Assembly (NCBI GenBank): GCA_038501195.1
Contig: JBBPUQ010000007.1
Location: 3,945,501-4,009,500, forward strand
Direction: 5' to 3'
Source of the DNA: Nemania diffusa
Taxonomy: Eukaryota > Ascomycota > Sordariomycetes > Xylariales > Xylariaceae
Length of the DNA stretch: 64,000 nucleotides
In this document: positions 39,546-48,553 of the stretch, piece after piece
Layout of the letters: each line of letters starts with the position of its first letter
How positions within the stretch are numbered: position 1 is the first letter of the stretch
Notes under the pieces: generated by a model
Told to the model about the DNA's origin: nothing
Database searches by the model: none
What the model saw: the letters and a program-made list of their open reading frames with translations, nothing else
Program-made: the position numbers and the translations under genes

Positions 39546-39983
39546 TCTTGAACACGTACTAATTCAGTTTCATGTACCGCTGCAAAGCTATTTGTACCTA
39601 CCGCAGCGGGATTATATGTGGGACAACAATCATTATAAGCCCTTACAAGAATAGCCTAAGATTACAATTCTAACTTCAATGTAAAGGATTGTTTAAAAAT
39701 CATTGTATACAAAACAATGAATGTATAGTAACACAATCATTGTGCACACTAAAAATAAATGCACGCGAGAAAACAGCAGCGCTTTGTTCAGATTACTAGG
39801 TGCTAGTTTTCGCTGTTGAATTTCCTATTCTAGGAGTCTATTAGAAGCCTTCGTGGCGTTGAAGGCATTTCCAGCCACACCAGCCCCAACTTTCCTTGTA
39901 CATTGCCCAGCCAACGGGCACGACCTCGTTAATCAATCAATCCAACTACCTAATCATCACATTATCTATCCCCATGGCCCGCC
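39546..39983. promoter_or_regulatory. Shared divergent promoter region
   Basis: A 438-bp spacer between the amidoligase (-) and the PD-(D/E)XK-like gene (+). It contains repeated ACAATCATTG / CAATGA-type words (around 39627, 39700-39745), which might be operator-like sites for both genes. No clear TATA box. Confidence 0.45.
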
Positions 39984-39993
39984 ATGTCCCGTG
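39973..39993 (+). promoter_or_regulatory. uORF overlapping the start of the PD-(D/E)XK-like gene
   Basis: An ATG 11 bases before the main ATG opens a six-codon frame (MARHVP) that stops with TGA at 39991-39993, past the main start at 39984. The context CCCATGG is good. Ribosomes starting here would miss the main ATG, so translation of the downstream protein may be repressed. Whether the transcript includes it is not known. Confidence 0.5.
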
Positions 39994-41417
39994 AATACGT
40001 TCAGGATTGGATTAATTCTTTAATACCTAACCCAAAACGTCAACGCCTTGAAAAAGAGAGCCATGATGTCCATCTTTCATATCCGTACGATGCGCAAGCG
40101 CTATATACACCACCCCCAACAATGGGCAATGTTGACGATACCGAGCGCGTTGGGAGGAAGCGCGCCGGGGACGTTTTAAATGAGAACGCTAGCATCGCGG
40201 CGACTCCACCTTCCAACGACGCCCCCAAGTTCCCGCCTGCTTTCCCTCCCTTGTCCGTCAGAGAGCTGAGAGAGCACCTAGGAAGGGGCGCATCGAAACG
40301 CCGATCGAGGTCAACAAGTCCTATCCAAGGTAGGCTCGACCTTCAAAAGCTAGAGAAGCCCGTGCGAATAGATGGACTAGAAGACGACGAGTCAGATACA
40401 CTGCCCGCCGATATTCAAACCCTGCATAGGCAGCTTCTACTTATCGACGAGGAACATCACCGCGGCGACTCCTCAACCTCGATAGGATCCAATCCCGATG
40501 CGAAGACCACAGCTGCGGACGCAGTACTTTCCCAGATACGCCACATACGTCACCAAGCCGTTGCCTCTACCAAGTACCAACGGCACGAGTGCGGGTGGAA
40601 CAATAGGGTACACACGCCACTTCTGGAGTTAGCATTCGAATCTGAGCCCGACTCTGAACAGCATAGCTGGACACCATCGGTTCGTGTTGAGCCAGCGGTG
40701 TCCGCCTCGATTGCTCGTGATTCGATCCCACGGCTGGGAAAGCGGTTTATAGGCAGCGATGCGGGCTCAGTATTAGCCTGGTCTGCGTCAGACGAAAGCA
40801 CAAGCACTGGGTATTCTGGCCAATCCGATCTACCTCCGGCACGCCCTAGTAGCGACGGTAAGAAGGTCGACTATATAGTCGTGGCCGACGTGAAAAAGCA
40901 CGTGCCTTTGAAGAAAGTCATTCTAGAAATAATACTGTCGGTTTGTGATGGAACGCCGGCTCATGTTAACCAGACCATATATCCGGCCGTGTCCGAGAGC
41001 CTTATTGCCGTTTCTATCAAGACCGCAACGGGCTCATCGTCACGAGATCCCTTGTTGCGGCTTGCAATGTGGGTCGCAGCGTGGCATCAACGCATGTACC
41101 ATCTCCGCACTGTACGTCTTCAGCAAACCGGGCCCGAAAATCAGAAAGTCCTCAGGTTGGCATCGGTCCCTCTGATCGTAGCAACGGGTCACAATTGGGA
41201 CGTCTACTTTGCGTGTGATGAGGGTAGTTCAATTGTGCTTCGTGGTCCTTTACGCATTGGCTCAACAGCTACAGAGCCTCAATTACATTTATTAATCAAC
41301 TCCCTTAAGGCTATCAAAAGTTGGATAAAACAAGGATTCTATCGTACTATGTGCGAGTGGTTTGTATGTGATATTGATCAAGTTAAAGCAACCGAGCCGG
41401 GACGTGCTGACTTTTAA
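39984..41417 (+). CDS. PD-(D/E)XK nuclease-like fungal protein, active site degenerate
   Basis: A single exon of 477 aa. The N-terminus (REYVQDWINSLIP...KRQR) and a disordered Ser/Pro/Arg-rich region to about 190 are typical of a fungal family annotated as PD-(D/E)XK nuclease-like. The core contains E202 with GWN and VHTPLLELA, then VDYIVVAD with D296, then VNQTIYPAVSESLIAVSIKTATG. In relatives as I recall them, the last motif reads SIETK, giving the E-x-K pair; here the aligned residues are K346 and A348, so catalysis is doubtful. The C-terminal part carries RLAMWVAAWHQRM and a CDEG-type strand region. The biological role of the family is not established. The coding end runs straight into AT-rich sequence. 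Confidence 0.7.
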   Translation: MSREYVQDWINSLIPNPKRQRLEKESHDVHLSYPYDAQALYTPPPTMGNVDDTERVGRKRAGDVLNENASIAATPPSNDAPKFPPAFPPLSVRELREHLGRGASKRRSRSTSPIQGRLDLQKLEKPVRIDGLEDDESDTLPADIQTLHRQLLLIDEEHHRGDSSTSIGSNPDAKTTAADAVLSQIRHIRHQAVASTKYQRHECGWNNRVHTPLLELAFESEPDSEQHSWTPSVRVEPAVSASIARDSIPRLGKRFIGSDAGSVLAWSASDESTSTGYSGQSDLPPARPSSDGKKVDYIVVADVKKHVPLKKVILEIILSVCDGTPAHVNQTIYPAVSESLIAVSIKTATGSSSRDPLLRLAMWVAAWHQRMYHLRTVRLQQTGPENQKVLRLASVPLIVATGHNWDVYFACDEGSSIVLRGPLRIGSTATEPQLHLLINSLKAIKSWIKQGFYRTMCEWFVCDIDQVKATEPGRADF

Positions 41418-41636
41418 AAATAAAAATAATATTAAGATTTAATAAAAATAAAATGTATTATTTAAATATTTATGTAAAGTTTTTTACTAGTTTTTCAATT
41501 TTTACTTGTTTAAGCTCAACAGCTTAAAGCCATAATAGCCTTCAGGATCGGGCACTTAATGCACCGCTAGTGATGTTTTATGCCTTTTTTCTTTCTTTTA
41601 GGCTTCTAATTGTAGCTAACTTCTCATCAGCACACT
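41418..41636. other. Short spacer, AT-rich
   Basis: 219 bp; the first ~90 bp are strongly AT-rich and the rest is pyrimidine-rich before the ATG of the MADS-like remnant. Nothing else is seen. Confidence 0.5.
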
Positions 41637-42169
41637 ATGTCTCGTCCTCAGATGCCGTCTAGACTCACTGCAGCCCGTGAAAAGGCTACCCTTCACAGGG
41701 ATCGTGTGCGCAGACGTCGTCTTACGTTGTTTTCAGAGGCGAATGAGATGCATCGTCCGGGTGCTGAAGTGTAAGTGGCCGTACACTTCTACAACAGGTT
41801 TTATGTCTACACTTCCAGCAAAAAATCCCAGATGGCCCCCTCCGGCAACGGAAGTGGTAAGTGCACACCGGTGACTATTGTTCTCCTCGTTGACATTAGT
41901 CTACCAAGGAAGGCAGTTATCCATTATCGGATATCCTCATCCCTTCAGACTTCGGGTCGTGGGCGACTGGCAAACCTACCACTCTCGCCAATTGCCGTTC
42001 TCATGTCGTCGTGGATGGTGACAAAGATTGGTTCTGGAACAACAATGACACTAGTAGTTCTGGCCCGGATACAGACGACTAGGAAGATGTTGACAAAGAC
42101 CAAGCTGTTGACACATCGACACGATCGAGTCACTGGTATGATCCCCGTCGTTTAGCATTGAAGCCCTGA
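41637..42169 (+). pseudogene. Decayed small MADS-box-like gene
   Basis: From ATG 41637 the frame reads 45 codons including RRRRLTLFSEANEMHRPGAEV, which resembles the core of a MADS/SRF domain (TLFKKANEL...GAEV in fungal short MADS-like proteins). An in-frame TAA follows at once. The same frame then reads VAVHFYNRFYVYTSSK, matching the expected strand, and must shift by one base in an A run near 41820 to reach NPRWPPPATEV. A later frame (about 41914-42169) is open over DILIPSDFGSWATGKP and KDWFWNNNDTSSS, crosses one TAG near 42080, and ends HWYDPRRLALKP, stop. Two stops and at least one shift mark a pseudogene. The MADS label is recognition by pattern only. Confidence 0.5.
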
Positions 42170-43374
42170 TATTAAGGATGCCATTGAGATTTGCCAGTCG
42201 AGGGCCTAATTAATATCACATTGTAGGATTAACTATGAATGTACATCGAGGCTAGAAAGCCAAGTCATCGGGGATAGGTAGATGTTAAGGACTGTAGGAC
42301 TATCTTGATCTTGCTGTAACTAAACACTTATAATAACTGCAAAGCATCAAGCTTCTTATTTCGATGGTTATTTACTTTTGATAGTGTCGTAGTTTAACGC
42401 TACAGATTTGACCCCTAAAGGAATCCTTTCATACTCCCAGCTGGGACTGTTATAAAGGGATTGTAATAATATGGGACAACTGAAACAATAGTCTTTTTCG
42501 GATAGGAGTTTCATTTCACAAAATTAGTTCTTTCATGGAGAGGGGTCTCTAAAAGTTCCATCATGTAAACTAGTTGAATTTTTTGATACAGTAGTCTCGC
42601 AGGTTTATAGAAGATATTAGCTAATATGCTCTTCATAGTAGAAAAGACATTGCAATTCAGCAGTTAGCTCCTGGTCGTCGTAACCTTAAGCGGAAATAGT
42701 AAGATTTAAAGCAAAGTAAAAAGAAAAGAAACAAAACCTAACGGAATGGAAGAATAACGTGCCTATAAGAAATACTTTGTTTTAAAATAATTAACAATTT
42801 ATAATCGCTTTATTTCAGTTTTGTTTAAGTTGTTTAACATAGCTATGCTATTATTTGTTTTGATTTATTTAAACATGTTACCAAAGTTTAGTAATATTTA
42901 TTTCGTTTACATAATAACCTTTGATATGTAATAGGCTCTTTATATTTCGAGTCGAGACTTTCAAACTTATACATATCACCTGGATCTGCGCACCCCTCTC
43001 CCATCTCCCCTCACCGCTCATATACACTGTCTTATGATATTTGATAAAAGTCTATATTTCGCAGAACGCAGTTCCTCGCTAGAATAATGTGATAAGATTT
43101 AACTAATGCATGATATATCGTATTCCCTGTAAATTCGCAAGCGCACGCTCTCCATTTCCGTCAGTCGTCAACGTATGCTCATAATCCAACAAATGAAATC
43201 CAAACACGCGGATATGACAGGTCCAATTTCCCTCGCAGCATGCTCGCAACACTCCGCACCATAACTCCGTGTACCTCTTAGCTCTCTCTATGAAGAATCT
43301 AAACACGCCCCGGTTGGCGTATGGGCGCCATCGGCACAATCTAAGTCCCAGCCTCTGCCTCTCTCCGTGTTCGT
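42170..43374. other. Intergenic region with AT-rich patch
   Basis: About 1.2 kb without a gene. 42700-42960 is AT-rich. The minus-strand open frame at 43103-43594 is in another frame of the neighbouring gene and lacks features; the region to 43374 is probably that gene's 3' flank. Confidence 0.5.
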
Positions 43375-43818
43375 TCAGCGCTCCCGCCACGGAAGCGCCC
43401 TTCGCTCGGTGTATTCCAGCAGGGGGGAGGTGCTCCGCACCCTGATCTCGCGGCTGCCGCCGCGGCGGGGGGACTCGAGGTGCAGCGTGACGCAGTCGTA
43501 GCAGTAGCCGCCGTGGTGGTAGTGGTCGGCGCGGCGGAAGCAGCCGCGGCACTCGGCGTAGTAGGGGCGGCTCTCGCGGCGCTTCTCGATCCACATGGTC
43601 GAGCCCGGGGTGTTGATGATGACGGTGTTGGACCGGCTGCTGCTGTGGTGGTGGTGGTGGCGGTCGCGGTCCTCGAACGACCGCTCGTCGACGATGAGCT
43701 TCCCTTCGTTGATGATGTACTGTGTTGACCGATGGCTGTGCCTCAGATCGCGCCTTATCTGGTACGCGACATCGTAGCCGTCTCTGTGATAGTAACGGTC
43801 GCTGTGGTAAGAGGGCAT
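43375..43818 (-). CDS. Small His/Arg-rich protein with paired CxxC motifs
   Basis: A 147-aa single-exon gene of unknown function. The N-terminal part is rich in Tyr, His and Arg, with a run of five histidines near residue 75 to 79. A hydrophobic strand NTVIINTPGSTMWIEKRR follows, then AECRGC ... GGYCYDC, a CxxC-x(15)-CxxC arrangement able to bind one zinc ion as a zinc ribbon or knuckle. The C-terminus is basic. No signal peptide or membrane span. The coherent zinc-site spacing argues that it is real. The ATG at 43818 is the first in frame. Neighbours give no functional hint. Confidence 0.6.
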   Translation of the reverse strand: MPSYHSDRYYHRDGYDVAYQIRRDLRHSHRSTQYIINEGKLIVDERSFEDRDRHHHHHSSSRSNTVIINTPGSTMWIEKRRESRPYYAECRGCFRRADHYHHGGYCYDCVTLHLESPRRGGSREIRVRSTSPLLEYTERRALPWRER

Positions 43819-45302
43819 GGCAAGAGTCGGATTGATATGGTTTGCTTTGAAATAGTGCTGGGTAAGCAGACGATTTTATATTTTAATTATTGTGATCCGG
43901 CTCTTTGGTATTTTATGTAGCTAGATATCGATTTCTATTAACGTCGTTTAGGTTGCACAGGGTCGAAGAGATGCAAACGGAAGTTTCCAGGGATGAAAAA
44001 GTTTGGGGTGGCCGTTGGGCGTGAATAGGTATCTTAATCCCTTCCAGACCGCAACTCTATATATGCAGGCGAAGCCGAAATGCCACTTCGGCATGAAACC
44101 CTCAGCTTGGTACTGGGCTGAGCAACATGGAGGGTGGCATTATGTGCATATCACATAGTGGCCGGGCGAGAGGCGTTCGCGCGCCTCCCCACCAAGCTAT
44201 GAAAAGTACATAATGAGGCTCACCGATGAGCCGCGGCTCATATCATATGGCACACGCATACTGCATGCTGGGGATGATGTAATCGATTTTCCGCCATGAC
44301 ACGTAATAGGTTATGCTCGCCTTGGCGAGCGGTAGATGGTCGAAGCCTAACAATGTCATGCTAACACAACATACGCAGTAGTCCGCCCATCTCAGCTTTT
44401 CATTTTTTGACCTCCATTTGACACATTTAATTGACACGTGGCCAAGTCCTTTATAAACACTCACCAGTCCCTCACATGGCTATAAGGTTGGGAGGGGGCC
44501 ATCCATCAGGCTACAGCCTGCTTGGAGTGTGGCGAGCGTTCTCTGCTTATTATTTGCTTACTCGCTTACTCGCAGCTTCACCCGACAAGAGCTGAATCAT
44601 GCATAGCTGCAATTATTTGTTCCCGATTGAGCGGATAATACCCCTGAGATATCTACCAGATAGATCTGTGGTTATTTTACAACCAAAAAGTAAAGGAGCA
44701 AGGGTCCTGCAGGCCGACGGACGATAAGTGAAGGACTGCAAGGCCATGCATGCAATAAAGAGTGGTATTATATACTCTGTACACTGCCGCGTGTCTCAGA
44801 CTGCCTGCGCTGCCTAGCTGTAATGAATATATTCTGAGTCATGCGAAAGTGATGTGAGCATCTTAATCGCAAAGGCATTCGATAGGCCAACGAAACCGGA
44901 GTTAGACAGGCCGAGGAGATTGAGGCTCAAGTTCACGGTCATACGGATTCTGGGGGCCAAACTCCTCCTGCTAGATAGGTTTTACCTATTTTGATGCTGC
45001 GGTAACGAGAATAGTGAAAGACTAATAACAAAAAAAGAAGGCCTCCCTCTCAATTAACCTCACGGTTATGGACAGGTTTTAGATTATTATGATATTTGAA
45101 TCCTATTATAATTGGTTAATACACTAATCGGATCATGAGCCTAGGCAATGCCTATGTCGAGCTCATTCATAGGACGCCGACCTATTTACAGTTGATGTTG
45201 TGGGTCTATCGAGCTAAATAAACAGGGCACCTTTTTCTATATCGCCTTTCTATTTATTCTACCTCGAGTCATTCAATGCCTTCGGTCTGAGCAAACCTCC
45301 AA
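43819..45302. other. Intergenic region
   Basis: About 1.5 kb without a supportable gene. It includes the promoters of the flanking divergent genes. A TATATATG motif near 44057 lies about 240 bp upstream of the CxxC gene on the other strand. No other feature is recognised. Confidence 0.5.
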
Positions 45303-45683
45303 ATGAAAATATCAAGTCTAACTACACCCTCGTATCTCAAACCCGTCCACCTGACTCCCCAAATGCCACGACCGGTCTGGGTACAATATCGCATATGCCA
45401 CCTCTTTCAGCGCCCCATCACCATCAGCCGACGGTTTACTAGCACAAACCCAACCCCGCCAAGGCCCCATGACCTCACAGCCTCCGGCGTCTCTCAAAAC
45501 AACAACAGTCATAATAACACCGATGCGGATGTAAAAAAGACAATAGCACAACAAGACGAAGAACTGCGCCGGAAGATGTCTGGCATAGCCGGCGACGGCG
45601 GCGAGGCGGGCATCGAGTATGAGGATGGGAGGCCCGTCGCTATGAAGAGGAGCGTGAGGAATAACATGTTCCGATATATATGA
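45303..45683 (+). CDS. Small conserved-type hypothetical, probably mitochondrial
   Basis: 126 aa in one exon. Residues 1-50 are rich in Arg/Thr/Ser/Pro with no acidic residue and include ISRRFTSTN, a typical presequence with a cleavage-like Arg context, so mitochondrial import is likely. An Asn/Asp linker leads to a short conserved-looking helix and tail, EELRRKMSGIAG, then AGIEYEDGRPVAMKRSVRNN and FRYI at the end. I have seen this kind of C-terminus in small fungal hypothetical proteins but know no function. It converges with FEN1, whose 3' end lies about 660 bp away. Confidence 0.6.
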   Translation: MKISSLTTPSYLKPVHLTPQMPRPVWVQYRICHLFQRPITISRRFTSTNPTPPRPHDLTASGVSQNNNSHNNTDADVKKTIAQQDEELRRKMSGIAGDGGEAGIEYEDGRPVAMKRSVRNNMFRYI

Positions 45684-46346
45684 TGACTATTGCATTGCAT
45701 GAATATCATCTTCTCACTCATGTGGAATATCATATACTCTGTTCGCATGGACTATAATGGTCGGCGCTGTGCTGTGTTGTGTTGAACTGTAAAGAGATGT
45801 TAAACGTGAGTGAGATATGAGACGGTGACTGCGAAATGAGTAAACATGTAGAATAATTGACTAGATTGGTGCAAGATAGGGAGATGAGAAGGTGAGTGCA
45901 ACAACCATCCAACTCGTTTTCCTTTCCCATTTTACGAACTACGAGTAAATTGGTTCATTGAAACGCATCCCATTCGTTCAAGCCATATTCCTACCCAGAG
46001 CCCTTCACAAATCACCACATGAAAAAACACAGCTCTGGCCCAGTTCATCTGGATGGCATGGCAGAGGCAGAGTACTAGAGCCAATCATCTCAAGACCACC
46101 GGACCGCCAGGTCTACAGAATCGTAACCCCTGAAGTAAGAAAGAAACTCTCATAATAGAGTTAGTTATATAGCCCCTTAAAAAGCTAGCAAGCGCAGCAG
46201 TATATACAACCGAATCCCTATGCGTATTTTTGGTATCCGCTACAACGACCACAATACTCCGGAACGCCGCCCGCGCACCCTGTGCCTAGAAAACGCCATA
46301 AAACGCCCAATAGATTCCATACGAGGTGCACCAGTGTTGCACCACC
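45684..46346. other. Convergent intergenic region
   Basis: About 660 bp between the 3' ends of the small mitochondrial-type gene and FEN1. No coding signal. It should hold both polyadenylation regions. Confidence 0.5.
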
Positions 46347-47734
46347 TCACACGGCCCCTCTCGGCCTGCCCTTGGCCTTAGCCTTCTCCTTCTTCTCCTC
46401 CTTGGCCTTCTTCTTCTTGGCCTCGTTCAGCTCCTCGTGTTTCCGCTTCAGCGTGGCCTTCTCCTGCTCCGTTTTGGGGACGGGCTTGAAGAAGCCCTCC
46501 AGGCGTGCCTGCTGCGAGGTCTTGACGCCCTTGTCGAGCCGCGCGGCGCCGGCGCGCACGCGGTCCTCGTTGAAGCCCTTGTCGGTGCACAGGTACTTGA
46601 CCAGGCCGTCGGTGTCGGGCTTCTCCCACTTGAAGTCGCAGAGCGGGTCGTCGGCCTTGCGCACGTCGGGCTCGAAGAACAGCGCGCGCGCGTCGGCGAA
46701 GGGCCAGTCGTCGGGCACCGTGTACTTGTGCTTGGGATCGTTCTGCATGAACTCGACGACCTTTTCTAAGCTTCCGTGTTCGCGGATCAGCCTGAGGGCG
46801 GTCGAGGGGCCGACCTTGGGGATGGGGTCGAGGTAGTCGCAGCCGAGCAGGATACAGAGATCGACGAACTATTCTTCGTTAGCCGGGCCGCCTTGGTATG
46901 AGTGGGATGGATGGTCGACCTACCTGTTTGCGATCCATCTGCATGCCCTCGAGGACCTTGTCTACCATGATCTCCTGGATGGGCTCCTTTCGCTGCTCGC
47001 TAAAGGTCAGGTGTCGCAGCAGGATAGGGCTGTCGAAGCAGAGGGTATCCATATCCTCGCTGGCCGCGGCGTAGACCTTGCCAGCTCGGGCGAGGGCGGC
47101 GCACTGGGCCTCGGCTTCGGTGGGGGCGATGATGTAAGGAATGCCCATGAGCTTCAACAGCTGCTGGCACTCGGCGTTGTGCTCTCGGGTGACCCGGACG
47201 GTGCGTCGCGAGAATTTCTCGACGTCCTCGGCAGTGCCCGTCTCCTTGGCTTCCTCGAGGTCTTCGTGGGCCTCAGCCTTGCGCTGGAACCGCTTGGCGA
47301 GCTCGCCCGACTTCAGCTTGGGAGGGGCGCCGTCGAAGACGTAGAGGGGCTTGATGCCGTTGTCGACCATGCGCAGGGTGCGGTAGAACATGCCCATGAG
47401 ATGGGAGGTGGTGTCGCCGGCCTCGTTCGTGAGCTGCTGGCCATCGGATCGGACGGCGATGAGGAAACTGTAGATGCTCATGGAGCTGAGGAGGTTAAGT
47501 GCCATGTTAGTGTCCATCCATGTAAGACGGGTCATTCCGATGAACATACGCATCCTATACAACCGAGGGTAAAATGTTAGTTAGCTAGCTCACCCACGCG
47601 GTATATGTGGACAGACGATGATGGGATTGACGCACAATGGCAACCTTGCGACCGAAGTGGTTCTTAATGTCACCCTCCTTGATGGCCGCCGGTGCTTCAT
47701 CTTTGATGACCGAGAAAAGGCTTTTAATACCCAT
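46347..47734 (-). CDS. FEN1: Flap endonuclease 1
   Basis: Four exons: 47636-47734, 47550-47554, 46924-47485 and 46347-46868, giving 395 aa, the usual fungal length. Introns are 81, 64 and 55 nt, each with a CTAAC branch site. The protein is the structure-specific 5' nuclease that removes flaps during Okazaki-fragment maturation and long-patch base excision repair in the nucleus. Metal ligands are in place: D34 (DASMS), D86 (YVFDG), the PTEAEAQ acids, the ASEDMDTL aspartates and GCDYLDPIP. The PCNA-binding box QARLEGFF and a Lys-rich nuclear-localisation tail are at the C-terminus. Exon 2 is only five bases, GATGC, and supplies the D34 codon; without it the frame and the active site are lost. 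The yeast orthologue is RAD27. Confidence 0.95.
47550..47554 (-). other. FEN1: Five-base microexon of FEN1
   Basis: On the minus strand GATGC is flanked by TATAG on the left and GTATGT on the right. Intron 1 (47555-47635) has GTGCGT and CTAACTAAC; intron 2 (47486-47549) has GTATGT, CACTAAC and CTCAG. Joining 99 + 5 + 562 bases restores GRKVAI-DA-SMSIYSF, the invariant FEN1 sequence. Confidence 0.9.
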
Positions 47735-48553
47735 GCTGACGATGCGATATGAAGGACGAAGAAGGAGGGACGCAAATGTCAAGACGTAGGATGCTTATAT
47801 GGCTGTTTGGCTGTTTGAGCCTAAAGTGTACCTAGGCTGATGGTAGGTAATAAGAGGTATGTTGAGGGAGAGAGGTGCCAGTGATGTCACGACGCCGAAA
47901 AAATCAATTAAGAGAAGAAAGAAGGCGCGCTTCGTTCAAGTGAGAGCGCGTAGCGCGACTGTGGGGTAGAATGGTCTGTGTCCCTCACTTTAGTGAGCCC
48001 TGAAAATACTACCTAAAAATACCTAGGTAGTTATAGCGTATAATAGTCACTTAAATACCCAGGTACCTACATATGTATTCCTTATATTCTAATACTGCTA
48101 TTGTGTAAAAAAAAAAATAGGTTGAAATTGTTTTTTTATTAAAAAATATTATTCAACTTCATTTATCTTAAGTACCCCTTATCTACAGGCCTTGTGAACT
48201 GCACCCGCCGAAGGGCGCGTTTCAGCAGGTGCAACTGTCGCCAACTGCTTCCGTGATGGTTTACATACATTGACAGAGCCGTTCCTCTTAAGGTATATAT
48301 TGTTCCAAAAAAAAAATCGTTTAAGAAAATGATGAGGCTGTTTTGTAGGGGGAACGGGACTTACTTTTGTTTCAGAGAACACAACATTGGCTATGCCGTG
48401 TGACACAATATCACATAAATGGTTCAGATGACTACTACATATCTAGGCGTCGCCGTGTACCAACATCTGCTGTTATGTGATATTTGGTTATCAGCCACAA
48501 TCTAGTACTGGCATCCACCGTCAAGCCAGACTGCAGCCAGGAACCCGGCTATC
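47735..48553. promoter_or_regulatory. Intergenic region, FEN1 promoter side
   Basis: About 820 bp upstream of FEN1 (minus strand). It contains a GAGCGCGTAGCGCGAC imperfect palindrome near 47944, an ACCTAGGTAG motif near 48019 and an AT-rich patch at 48105-48170. No coding gene is supported. Confidence 0.45.

Noticed and set aside
47011..47580. 189-codon + strand frame
   Set aside because: Antisense shadow of FEN1 exon 3.
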